64,000 nt of DNA. It comes from CBDCYS01 sp965226245 (lineage in GTDB: Bacteria; Acidobacteriota; Terriglobia; Bryobacterales; UBA6623). The notes below the pieces were generated by a model, which did not search any database, was not told the origin of the DNA, and was given only the letters and a program-made list of their open reading frames with translations. Where the stretch lies: positions 3,100,001 to 3,164,000 of the forward strand of contig CBDDCL010000015.1 of NCBI GenBank assembly GCA_965226245.1, written 5' to 3'. Shown piece after piece: positions 35,059 to 43,401 of the stretch. Every line of letters begins with the position of its first letter. Within the stretch, counting starts at the first letter, position 1. The position numbers and the translations under genes are program-made.

Positions 35059-35619
35059 TTAGCCCCGGTTCACGGCGACAACAAAACGGAGGATTTCCTC
35101 AGAGACGGCCCGATAGGCCTGCTCCTCTTCGGTGGCAGCGTCGGGCTCGATGCGCGGGAGCGAGCCGGTTGTCGCGTTTTTGTATCGAAAGAGCGTGGCT
35201 TTAATTCGTCCAGCCCTTGCACCTGCGTCCTTGAGTTCGCAGATAGCGGCGGATCGCTCTACATCAAGTGCAGCGTTGGAAACGGAACGGAGCACGAGAA
35301 GAAGGTTGCGCGTCTCATCGTTGGAGATTTGCGGCCGGGACTGCAAACACTGATCGAAAACTCCGCGCGCCGCTTCTAGTTTCGCCGCCAACCGCTCGGC
35401 TTTCTTTATCACGAAATCTTTTTCTGCCCGCGTCTGGGCATGACGAAGCGTCGCGAAGTGATGTACTAGAAACCCGACGGCGAGCGCCACAAAGAGGTTG
35501 CCAATAGCGGCGACTGAAACTTTTGTGTCGAATTGAAGCGCGGGGAAAAGGGCGTGCGACCATAGTCCAACCGCAACACCAAGAAAAAAGACACCAACCC
35601 ATCCCGCCGACCGAGTCAT
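35059..35619 (-). CDS. Small membrane protein of unknown function, partner of the STAS-like gene
   Basis: A 186-residue protein with two N-terminal membrane helices (VGVFFLGVAVGLWSHALFP and VAAIGNLFVALAVGFLVHHF), then a long charged coiled coil (TRAEKDFVIKKAERLAAKLE onward) facing the cytoplasm. Its start overlaps the stop of the STAS-like gene (ATGA), so the two are one operon, inverted relative to the flagellar genes around them. Function unknown. Confidence 0.75.
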   Translation of the reverse strand: MTRSAGWVGVFFLGVAVGLWSHALFPALQFDTKVSVAAIGNLFVALAVGFLVHHFATLRHAQTRAEKDFVIKKAERLAAKLEAARGVFDQCLQSRPQISNDETRNLLLVLRSVSNAALDVERSAAICELKDAGARAGRIKATLFRYKNATTGSLPRIEPDAATEEEQAYRAVSEEILRFVVAVNRG

Positions 35620-35957
35620 TTGTTGGCGTTGCGAATGTAGGTCAAGATCTCGTCGACGAGGTAGGGCTCATCGTTCGACTTCAACTCGAGGGTGTTCGAA
35701 ACGGCCTGTGATCCAAACTCACGAGCGAGCCCCCCGAACGCTTCTTCCAAAAAAGATGTAGCGTAGCCCGCTGCGCCATCCAGGTCAACGATGAGCTTCA
35801 CGCCATTCGATCTCGCTTGTTCGAGTAGGGGGCGCAGGTGTTCCTCGCGGAACTCCTGGCCAGAGAATTCGCCGTGTTCCCGGAGCCTCGGGCCGGGCGT
35901 TCGCCCGAACTGCTCGGCGGCGTTAAAGGTCAGCGTTCGTTTTGCTACTGCCTCCAT
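35616..35957 (-). CDS. STAS-like domain protein (DUF4325 type)
   Basis: The start is placed at ATG 35957 because GGGAGG lies 6 bases upstream; the frame extends to 35981. The 113-residue protein shows a DUF4325-like core, LIVDLDGAAGYATSFLEEAFGGL, ending NDEPYLVDEILTYIRN. Such domains are usually regulatory partners of ATPases or membrane sensors. It is coupled to the downstream membrane protein gene. Its role here is unknown. Confidence 0.8.
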   Translation of the reverse strand: MEAVAKRTLTFNAAEQFGRTPGPRLREHGEFSGQEFREEHLRPLLEQARSNGVKLIVDLDGAAGYATSFLEEAFGGLAREFGSQAVSNTLELKSNDEPYLVDEILTYIRNANK

Positions 35958-36156
35958 CTCGGACCTCCCAATGTGGATCAATATGTCCCTTAAAGCTTCC
36001 TCGAAAGTTCTGCGTATTGCGGCTCCGAGTTCTCCGTCGCTGAGCCGAGGGCAGGACTAAACACCTTAATCGTAGCAGCCGTTTGCCGTCGCGGAGTTGC
36101 CCGCCTGTCCCGCCTGTTCTAGAACCACAAATTTCCCTCTAGTGCGCAAACGGCCG

Positions 36157-36164
36157 GCCGATAA
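36157..36164 (+). promoter_or_regulatory. Candidate sigma-28 -10 box of the flaG operon
   Basis: GCCGATAA followed by GGATAAT, 111 bp before the flaG ATG. The upstream -35 position (TCTAGTGC) matches the TAAAGTTT consensus only partly. Confidence 0.45.
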
Positions 36165-36275
36165 GGATAATAGCGATGAATCGGCGGGTTACAAATCGGC
36201 GGGCCGGCAATCGAGGAGCGATTGTGTTTCGAACCGCCGTCATCCGCTCCGACTCCAAGGAAGGGGGCGACGATA

Positions 36276-36587
36276 ATGGCTATCGCTGAAATCCAGGCTT
36301 CACAAGTGTCCAGACAGATCGCGCCGCACCAGGGTCCCCAGGGCCGCGGACCCGAGGAGGCTGCCAAGAACCGCGAGCTGATCAAGGCCATCAAGACGAT
36401 CAATGAGGGCGGGGCGCTCGGTCCCAGCAGCGAACTGCGCTTCACGTTTGACAAGGCCACTGGCCAGGCCGTCATCAAGATTGTCGACCGCGTGACCAAT
36501 GAGGTGATCGCGCAGGTGCCTCGGGAAGGCACTCTGCGCGCCGCCCAGGTATTGAGAGAGCTGAACCAGGGAGAACGGATCGCCTAG
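36276..36587 (+). CDS. flaG: FlaG family protein
   Basis: A 103-residue protein. The start ATG 36276 is preceded by a GGAAGGGGG-type ribosome binding site; an in-frame ATG at 36222 has none. The C-terminal half LRFTFDKATGQAVIKIVDRV and VIAQVPREGTLRAAQVLREL is the FlaG signature. FlaG influences filament length, and it heads flaG-fliS-fliD-fliT. Confidence 0.9.
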   Translation: MAIAEIQASQVSRQIAPHQGPQGRGPEEAAKNRELIKAIKTINEGGALGPSSELRFTFDKATGQAVIKIVDRVTNEVIAQVPREGTLRAAQVLRELNQGERIA

Positions 36588-36630
36588 CGCTCCTGCCCAA
36601 CACTGCCATTGAAACGGAGCGCCTACGTTC

Positions 36631-37068
36631 ATGTATGCCCAGGATTACATACAGAATGACGTCACGACCGACGATCCGGTTGAGCTTGTCTGCTTGCTCT
36701 ACTCCAAAGCTATCGAGCGGCTGCATCTGGCGCGAACGCGTCTGCGGGAAGGCAATTCCGCGGGGTGCAGCGAAGCGATCGCTCGGGCCATGGAGATTGT
36801 GCTCGAGCTGATCGGCTCGCTCAACATCGAAAAAGGAGGCGAGGTCGCCCAGAACCTGGCGGCGCTGTATCTATACGTTCAAGAACAGTTAGCGGAGGCA
36901 AGTACGGAGCAGAAGGCCGAACCCATCGATAACGCTCTTAGCGTGATGACGACGCTGCTCGAGGGCTGGAAAGAATGCCGCTCGGCACTACTCGTCAAAG
37001 AAGCGGCAAGTCATGTTCAGCCCGAGCTGGTTGGCGAAGCCGCCCAAGGCCGGGCCTGGACTTTATAA
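36631..37068 (+). CDS. fliS: Flagellin export chaperone FliS
   Basis: A 145-residue protein: an N-terminal Tyr-containing strand (MYAQDYIQNDVTTDDPVELV) then a helical bundle with LLYSKAIERLHLARTRLREG and NLAALYLYVQEQLAEAS. It binds the C-terminus of flagellin; flagellin itself is not in the window. Confidence 0.92.
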   Translation: MYAQDYIQNDVTTDDPVELVCLLYSKAIERLHLARTRLREGNSAGCSEAIARAMEIVLELIGSLNIEKGGEVAQNLAALYLYVQEQLAEASTEQKAEPIDNALSVMTTLLEGWKECRSALLVKEAASHVQPELVGEAAQGRAWTL

Positions 37069-37117
37069 GCAGACCAGCCGATCGAATCTGAGGTGGTTGC
37101 AAACCGTCGACGAAAGT

Positions 37118-37160
37118 TCGGAAAGCAGCAAGAGAGCCCCAGGCGGAAGCCTGGGGTCAT
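37118..37160. repeat. REP-like hairpin repeat, copy 2
   Basis: CCCCAGGC-GGAA-GCCTGGGG with flanking GAAAGCAGCAAGAGAG is the reverse complement of the unit at 1608-1655. It lies in the 137-bp fliS-fliD spacer. Confidence 0.75.
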
Positions 37161-37205
37161 CAACGCCAGCGTAACAGTCGCTCAGCGAAGCACTAGCGCA
37201 ATCTC

Positions 37206-39185
37206 ATGAGTATTACGCCAATCAGTTTCGCCGGGGTAAGCGAATTCGCCGACGACTTCCAGGTCATCCTCGAGCGGGCATTCGAAGTAGCTACCCTGCC
37301 GATTAACGGCCTGCAAACCGAACAAACACTCAACCTCGCGCAGCAGCAGCAGCTCGGCAACCTGGCGTTCGCCGTTCAGAGTCTCGAAAGCTCGTTTGCC
37401 GCCCTTGGAACCCAGGGGCAGAACGGCGCCATCACCGCCTCATCGTCCGACACCGACGTGGCGATCGTCACGGTCACCGGATCGGCTTCGGCGGTTGATG
37501 TCGACTTGAACGTCACCTCCGCGGCGGCCGTGGCGCAAGAGACCACCACGACCGCGCTCTCCAATAAAACCACCTCCGCGCTCGAGGCCGATGGCATCTA
37601 CAAGCTGACGCTGGGCGCCAAGCAAACCACGATTGACTTACTCACGATCGGCTCGGGACGCACCGCCGGAGCCGGCGGGTCATCGACCCCGGCCACTCCC
37701 GTCAGCGTACAAGTCGATTTCTCGAACGGGTTGACCGGCAGCATCACCGCCAATCTGAACAGTTTCTTCGTGGCTTCCGCGGCCCCCAACAGCGCTGGGG
37801 CGGGCGATACCATCAGCGTTACCTTCGTCAGCGAAGACAACTCCATCAACGAAACCATTACGACCGCGGCTCTGGCGGGTGGCGAAAACGCCGCGGCGAT
37901 CGCTACCCTGCTGAACAATCAAATCACGGCCAACGCGAACCTCAACGGCAAGGTCAGCTTCAGCGACGAGGGAGGAAACCTCAAGCTCGTCGTCAGCGAC
38001 ACCGCCGGACAGGGATTCACGTTCACCTCTTCGAATACAGGCTCCGTAGTCACGGGCCTCGAATCCGGTGGAACTCTCGGAGGGCATTCCGCTGAAGAAA
38101 TTACCGCGGCGCTCAACGTGCAAGTCGCTCTCAACCAAAGTCTGGTCAGCGCCGGGGTCGTATTCACCGCCGAGAGCGGCGAAGTGCGTGTGAAAGGCAA
38201 TACAAAGTTCGACATCACGGGAACCGACAGCGCGCAAGGAACCGGTTTTGTCTCAGGCTTGAGCGGAACTCAGACCGTCGAGGGATATGGCAATACGCTG
38301 GACGGCCTCTCCGACTACATCAACGCCAACTCCACGACACTGGGCGTCAAAGCCACGATCATCAATACCAGCAGCGATCCCATCAATCCCAACTACCACC
38401 TCACCCTGACGACGACCCAGACCGGTACGACCACCCTCAAGCTCGAAAACAGCGTGTCGGCGAATCTCGTCACCGCGAATGACCAGGGCTCCGACGCTGT
38501 TTTCTCGGTCAATGGGTTGCCGAATGTCACCAATTCGAGCAACGTGATTACCGACTTTGCTCCCGGTATTACGCTGACCATCGCCGGGGCCGGTACGGCG
38601 ACGATCAGCGCGAAAACAGACCGCGGCTCGATTTCCAGCTCCTTGTCGAGCGTCGTTCTGAATTACAACTTGCTGGTGGACACGATTCAGGCGCAAATCG
38701 GTGATAACGCCGGGGCGCTTTCCGGCAGCGTTGCCGTGCGCCAGGCGCAGCAAGTGCTGCGCGACGTCACTTCGCATCTCGGCTCGGGAACGATCCAGTC
38801 GATGGTCGAGATCGGTTTGGAGCTGAGCAACAAAGGTAAACTGTCGTTGAATTCCCTGACATTCAACCTGCTAAGCGACAGCCAGTTGGCGGACGCCATT
38901 ACCTTCATCGGCACTACCTCGACCGGGTTCGCCGGTAACGCCGCCAGCTTGCTGGACGCACTGGGCGATCCCGTCAACGGCCAGATTCAAGCCGCCATCT
39001 CGACGCTGCAAGATTCCGACACCAGGCTCAGCGAGCAGATCGAACAAGAGCAGGGCCGGGTCGACGCCTTGATCGCCAACCTGGAAGCCCGCTTCGCCGC
39101 CGCCGACCTGCTGCTCGCCCAACTCGAGGCGCAGCAAGACCTGCTGACTACCTTGTTCGAGGCGCAACTCGCCTTGAAGGATTAG
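37206..39185 (+). CDS. fliD: Filament cap protein FliD
   Basis: A 659-residue protein. The FliD_N region is at 10-110 and the FliD_C region at about 430-655, ending in coiled coil (LQDSDTRLSEQIEQEQGRVD, LLAQLEAQQDLLTTLFEAQL). Residues about 148-358 are the same inserted domain as in FlgK and FlgL (GSGRTAGAGG to GTGFVSGLSG). It caps the growing filament. Confidence 0.93.
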   Translation: MSITPISFAGVSEFADDFQVILERAFEVATLPINGLQTEQTLNLAQQQQLGNLAFAVQSLESSFAALGTQGQNGAITASSSDTDVAIVTVTGSASAVDVDLNVTSAAAVAQETTTTALSNKTTSALEADGIYKLTLGAKQTTIDLLTIGSGRTAGAGGSSTPATPVSVQVDFSNGLTGSITANLNSFFVASAAPNSAGAGDTISVTFVSEDNSINETITTAALAGGENAAAIATLLNNQITANANLNGKVSFSDEGGNLKLVVSDTAGQGFTFTSSNTGSVVTGLESGGTLGGHSAEEITAALNVQVALNQSLVSAGVVFTAESGEVRVKGNTKFDITGTDSAQGTGFVSGLSGTQTVEGYGNTLDGLSDYINANSTTLGVKATIINTSSDPINPNYHLTLTTTQTGTTTLKLENSVSANLVTANDQGSDAVFSVNGLPNVTNSSNVITDFAPGITLTIAGAGTATISAKTDRGSISSSLSSVVLNYNLLVDTIQAQIGDNAGALSGSVAVRQAQQVLRDVTSHLGSGTIQSMVEIGLELSNKGKLSLNSLTFNLLSDSQLADAITFIGTTSTGFAGNAASLLDALGDPVNGQIQAAISTLQDSDTRLSEQIEQEQGRVDALIANLEARFAAADLLLAQLEAQQDLLTTLFEAQLALKD

Positions 39186-39550
39186 TGGATCTCTCCGTGC
39201 AAGAACACACCCGGATCGACGGCCTGCTCGACGACCTGATCAACTACAGCGAAACTCTCGCCGACACCAGCCAGTCGTCATTCACCGGCGCCTGGGAAGC
39301 GCTGCTGGACGAACGTTCCCGAGTTTCCAGGAACCTGGCCGAAGCAACCCAAGAAAATGCGCTGTCACCCGCGCAAGCCGCCAAACTGAAAAGCGCCATC
39401 GACGTTGGCGCCAAGATCCGTTTTCCGATCGCCGCCAAGCGCGAGAACCTGCGTTCTCAGCTTGCCGAGCTGCGCGATGCCCAGCGAGCCCAACGAGCCC
39501 TCAAACCGTTCCGCCGAACAAGCGGCCGCCGCCTGAACGTCAACGGCTAG
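39185..39550 (+). CDS. fliT: FliT-like chaperone
   Basis: A 121-residue helical protein starting with GTG that overlaps the fliD stop by one base. Size, helical content and coupling behind fliD suggest the FliD chaperone FliT; sequence signatures are weak. Confidence 0.55.
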   Translation: MDLSVQEHTRIDGLLDDLINYSETLADTSQSSFTGAWEALLDERSRVSRNLAEATQENALSPAQAAKLKSAIDVGAKIRFPIAAKRENLRSQLAELRDAQRAQRALKPFRRTSGRRLNVNG

Positions 39551-39584
39551 CCCCCGTACAGTCGCCCCAGCCCGCAACCCAACC

Positions 39585-40022
39585 TCAACGCCTTCCAATC
39601 CACCTCCCAAGAAACAAATCCGCCGTTTCGAGTGCTTCCCGGCGATCGGCACTCGACATGTGAGCCTTGCTTCGTTTGTCTTTCAGCCGCTCAAGCACTT
39701 GAACCTGGCGGCGTTTCTCGATCAAGGCTGTAAGCTGCTGCTGGCGGTCTTGCTCAAGCTTTTGGCGTGATTCGGCCGCGCGGTCTTGTTCCCTTTGCAG
39801 TGAGTCAACGTAGTGTTGCGTGGACGCCAACGCCGCACCCGTGGTCGCCTGAGCACGGGCCGTTTGTTCACGCAGGTTGAGAGATTCCTGCCGAAGAGCG
39901 TGTCCCCTTTGTTCCAGATATGCTTGCTGTGTCTTGATCTGCTCCAGCCGTGACTCGGCCAGCTCCAACTCTCGCTGCCGAAAGGAGAGCACATTCTCCA
40001 GCGAAAACGCGAACCGCTTCAT
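39585..40022 (-). CDS. fliJ: Flagellar export protein FliJ
   Basis: A 145-residue, almost entirely coiled-coil protein with the FliJ start MKRFAFSLENVLSFRQRELE. It overlaps fliI by ATGA. It is the stalk of the FliI ATPase. It is the last gene of the minus-strand operon and converges with fliT, 34 bp away. Confidence 0.9.
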   Translation of the reverse strand: MKRFAFSLENVLSFRQRELELAESRLEQIKTQQAYLEQRGHALRQESLNLREQTARAQATTGAALASTQHYVDSLQREQDRAAESRQKLEQDRQQQLTALIEKRRQVQVLERLKDKRSKAHMSSADRREALETADLFLGRWIGRR

Positions 40023-41440
40023 AGCTTCCGTGCCAGGGCTTGAAGCTGGCCGATTGTTCCTTCGAGCGGCTCCTGGGTGGAAAGGTCCTGCTTCAGAAAG
40101 TGAAGGATTTCGTCGCGGGAGCGAATGGCGGAATCAATGCTTGGGTTCGACCCGCTAGTATAGGCGCCAAGATTGATGAGATCTTCGGCCCGGCGATAGG
40201 TTGCCAGCGAATCCCGCAAACGTCCGGCCGAGTCAAGATGCTCGGGGACCGCCACGCTTCGAGCCAGGCGGCTCACGCTCTCCAGCGCGTCGATGGCCGG
40301 GTAGTGGTTGGCGGAAGCAAGTTCTCGTGAGAGCACGATGTGGCCGTCCAGCACGGCCCGCGAGGCGTCGGCGATCGGATCATTCATGTCGTCGCCTTCC
40401 ACCAGTATCGTGTAAAACCCGGTAATGGTCCCGCTGCGGAAGTTCCCGGCGCGTTCGAAGATCTTCGGCAGCAACTGGAAACAAGACGGAGTGTATCCTT
40501 TCTGGCTGGGCGGCTCCCCGGTCGCCAGGCCTATCTCTCTTTGGGCCATGGCAAACCTTGTTACCGAGTCCATGATGAGCAGTACATCGCTTCCTTGATC
40601 CCGGAAATACTCGGCGATCGTCGTCGCCAGAAACGCGGCGCGGACCCGCACGGGAGCCGGCCGGTCTGAGGTCGCGACCACGACAACCGATTTCTCCAGC
40701 CCCTCCGGACCGAGCGTCTCTTCGATGAAACCCCTCACCTCGCGGTTTCTCTCTCCAATCAGGCCGATCACGTTCACTTGGGCGGAGCTATTCCTTGCCA
40801 GCGCTCCCAGCAGCGTGCTCTTGCCAACCCCGGATCCCCCGAAAATGCCCAGGCGCTGCCCCTTGCCACAGGTCAGCAGCCCGTCGATGACCCGCACACC
40901 TGTAGCCAGCGGCTCCGCAATAGGCTCGCGCTCCATCGGCCCGGGCGCCGCCTGATAGAGATGCCGAAATTCGGAGCAGGAAAGCGGGCCGGCCCCGTCA
41001 ATCGGGGCGCCGAAGGCGTCCACCACCCTGCCCAAGAGACTCGCTCCAACCGGAGCCCGCGCCTTGGCGCCGCGCGCCACAATCGGACTCCCAAGCTGCA
41101 ACTGGCCGCCCTCATCCAGCGGCATCGACACCACCCGATTGCCCCGAAAACCAACGACTTGAGTGCGCGTTTTTCCACCGTCCGCCGTCTCCACCTCGCA
41201 CAGATCTCCTACCGACACGAGGGGGCCTTCCGACTCGACCACGGAACCAACAACCTCGGCGACCACACCCTGAGCACGAATCGGATTGAGGCGCCTAACC
41301 TGGGCTGTCTTGGCACAGAGGAATTCGCCAATTGTGTTAGTTAGCGCCAATACTGTCGACTTAGTGTTTTCGGGGCTGGCTTCGTTTGCTCCAGTCATTG
41401 TGTTTGATTCGGCGAAAACTGAATCCGTCGTCACGGTCAT
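40019..41440 (-). CDS. fliI: Flagellum-specific ATPase FliI
   Basis: A 473-residue F1-beta-like ATPase: Walker A GGSGVGKST (201-209), GERNREVRGFIEE, Walker B region VLLIMDSVTRFA and PSQKGYTPSCFQLLP. The start may be at Met15 (MTGANEAS), as the first residues are not conserved. It lies 181 bp downstream of fliH. It energises substrate delivery with FliH and FliJ. Confidence 0.96.
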   Translation of the reverse strand: MTVTTDSVFAESNTMTGANEASPENTKSTVLALTNTIGEFLCAKTAQVRRLNPIRAQGVVAEVVGSVVESEGPLVSVGDLCEVETADGGKTRTQVVGFRGNRVVSMPLDEGGQLQLGSPIVARGAKARAPVGASLLGRVVDAFGAPIDGAGPLSCSEFRHLYQAAPGPMEREPIAEPLATGVRVIDGLLTCGKGQRLGIFGGSGVGKSTLLGALARNSSAQVNVIGLIGERNREVRGFIEETLGPEGLEKSVVVVATSDRPAPVRVRAAFLATTIAEYFRDQGSDVLLIMDSVTRFAMAQREIGLATGEPPSQKGYTPSCFQLLPKIFERAGNFRSGTITGFYTILVEGDDMNDPIADASRAVLDGHIVLSRELASANHYPAIDALESVSRLARSVAVPEHLDSAGRLRDSLATYRRAEDLINLGAYTSGSNPSIDSAIRSRDEILHFLKQDLSTQEPLEGTIGQLQALARKL

Positions 41441-41621
41441 GCGTTAGTTTTCCTGCGCCCCTTGCGGGGCTCCCGCCGTTAGGAGTTTTCACCCAGGGTT
41501 CCGCTTCGCTCCACCCATGGGCTACAATCCGGCGCCGCTTCGCGGCTCAAAGGCTCTAAGTCGACAGTATTTGGGGTTAGCGCTCATGTCTTGTCAAGGT
41601 GACGATTTCGCGATGCCTCTC
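41441..41621. repeat. fliH-fliI spacer with palindromic intergenic sequence
   Basis: This holds GCCCC-TTGC-GGGGC and a segment CCCAGGGTTCCGCTTCGC with CATGGGCTACAATCCGGCGC, which resembles repeats commonly dispersed in Solibacter- and planctomycete-type genomes (from memory, not searched). A single copy occurs in this window. No gene. Confidence 0.45.
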
Positions 41622-42380
41622 TCAGCGATCCGCCAGCCCATACTCGATCTCGCCGAGCTGCGTTTCAACGCGCGCGTCAAGCTGTCCTTGCGATGTCTCG
41701 AAGACCGCTCCACCGGCCGAAACGGCTGAGTCGGCCCGGATTTCGAGATTCTGTGCGGGGTTTTCCTCGAAATAGGCCGAAACCGCCTCAAAATCCGCCG
41801 GACTCACTTTGACGCAGTGAACCTCCGCGCGTTGATACTCGTCAAAGCAGGTCCGCACGAGTGCCAGCACCGTGGTAGGGTCGACTGACAGTTCGCGCCG
41901 CACGACCCGCCGCGCAATGGCGAGGGAGAGTTCAACCAGTTCCTTTTCCGCCTCCGCGCGCAGCTTCTGCTTGAAAGCGGCTAGTTCCTGCACGGTGCGC
42001 CCGAAAGACGCGATGGAGCCGCGAAATTGCTCCAGCGCCGCCTCCGACCCTGCCCGCTCTCCCTCCGCGTAACCCTCTTGGAACGCCGCTCGCTGAATGG
42101 CCTCCACATCGATTTCCGGCTTTGGAGGATCCGCGGCGGGCGATTCCGCCGCCGAAGGCTGCGAGTTGGCGCCTTCCGCTGCAGAGTCACTCCTCGCACC
42201 CGGCGCTCCTGGTTCGGCTTCCTTCCCTCCCTTGAAAGCGGCCGAGTCCTGGGCATACGCCGGACCCACCTGTTTCAATTCGAACTGCCGGATGCCGTCG
42301 GCCGATTCCTCGCCTGCGCCCGGAAACGAAAAGTGGCTCGCCTGATCAGCCTCCTGGCCTTTGAGTAACTTAGACAACAT
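41622..42380 (-). CDS. fliH: Flagellar assembly protein FliH
   Basis: About 252 residues from ATG 42380 (an in-frame GTG at 42389 is also possible). The start overlaps the end of fliG. The N-terminal low-complexity Pro/Ala/Glu region is followed by GYAEGERAGSEAALEQF (the AxxxG/GxxxG type heptads of FliH). A C-terminal V-ATPase-E-like domain has ELVELSLAIARRVVRRELS and ends ETQLGEIEYGL. It regulates FliI. Confidence 0.9.
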   Translation of the reverse strand: MLSKLLKGQEADQASHFSFPGAGEESADGIRQFELKQVGPAYAQDSAAFKGGKEAEPGAPGARSDSAAEGANSQPSAAESPAADPPKPEIDVEAIQRAAFQEGYAEGERAGSEAALEQFRGSIASFGRTVQELAAFKQKLRAEAEKELVELSLAIARRVVRRELSVDPTTVLALVRTCFDEYQRAEVHCVKVSPADFEAVSAYFEENPAQNLEIRADSAVSAGGAVFETSQGQLDARVETQLGEIEYGLADR

Positions 42381-43401
42381 ACTGCTCACCGACCGCGCCC
42401 TTGAGGCTAATCACTCCTTCGGACTCGAGCGTCCGTATGATTCCGATGATCTGCTGTTGCGCCCCTTCGACATCGCGAATCTTGACGGCCCCCATCACGT
42501 CCATGTCTTCTTGCAACATCCCCGCTCCCCTTTCCGACATGTTGTCGAAGAAATGTTCGCGAAGCTGTTCGCTCGTTCCTTTCAGAGCTAAGGTTAAGGT
42601 GTTTTTATCCACCCGTGATAGGACCTCCCGCATCCCCATCGAGTCGATCAGCAGCAGGTCCTCGAACACAAACATCAAATTGCGAATGGCCTCGCCGAGT
42701 TCCGTGTCGGCTTCATCGATTTGCGTAAGAAGCTCTTGGCCGGAGTTGGACTCCAAGCGGTTGAACATTTCCGCGACCGCCGGAACGCCGCCATAGGACT
42801 CGCGGCTGAACTGCCCCAGCGACTTCAGTTTTTGCTCCAGGATGGTGGCGATTCGCCCCACGATCTCAGGCGAAATCTGATCCATGTGCGCCATGCGCCG
42901 GGCCACGTCCGCTCGGACGTCGGGCTGCAGCGCCATCAGCATGCCGGCCGCGGAGGAGCTATTCAAGTGAGAAAGCAGCAGAGCAATGGTTTGCGGATGC
43001 TCCGATTGAATGAACTTGGCGACTTGCTGCGGATCGGCCTTTTGCAGAGAGTCAAAGGTCGGGACTTCATTTCCCAACGACTTCATCACGCGATCGATGA
43101 TGTGCCGCGCGCGGTCGGCGCCAAAGGCGCTGTTGAGTACGCGCTTGGCGTACTCCACGCCGCCGGACATCAAGTAGTCCTGCGCCATCGACATCTCGTG
43201 AAACTCCTGAAGGGTTTTTTCCGCCTGCTCTGGTGTGACCTTGCTGAGCTTGGAAATCTCCCGGCCCACCGTCTGAACTTCGTCTTCCGTCAAGTAACGA
43301 AAGACTTCAGCCGCGACTTCGTCCCCCAGCGTGACGATCGCGATCGCCGCCTTCCGAATGCCCGTGAAGACCTCGTTGGGATTTTCGGCGTTACTGATCA
43401 T
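42370..43401 (-). CDS. fliG: Flagellar motor switch protein FliG
   Basis: A 343-residue protein of normal length. The N-terminal domain binds FliF. The middle domain has EHPQ at residues 134-137. The C-terminal torque helix region is LLIDSMGMREVLSRVDKNTL. It overlaps both fliF (11 bp) and fliH. Confidence 0.97.
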   Translation of the reverse strand: MISNAENPNEVFTGIRKAAIAIVTLGDEVAAEVFRYLTEDEVQTVGREISKLSKVTPEQAEKTLQEFHEMSMAQDYLMSGGVEYAKRVLNSAFGADRARHIIDRVMKSLGNEVPTFDSLQKADPQQVAKFIQSEHPQTIALLLSHLNSSSAAGMLMALQPDVRADVARRMAHMDQISPEIVGRIATILEQKLKSLGQFSRESYGGVPAVAEMFNRLESNSGQELLTQIDEADTELGEAIRNLMFVFEDLLLIDSMGMREVLSRVDKNTLTLALKGTSEQLREHFFDNMSERGAGMLQEDMDVMGAVKIRDVEGAQQQIIGIIRTLESEGVISLKGAVGEQYVV

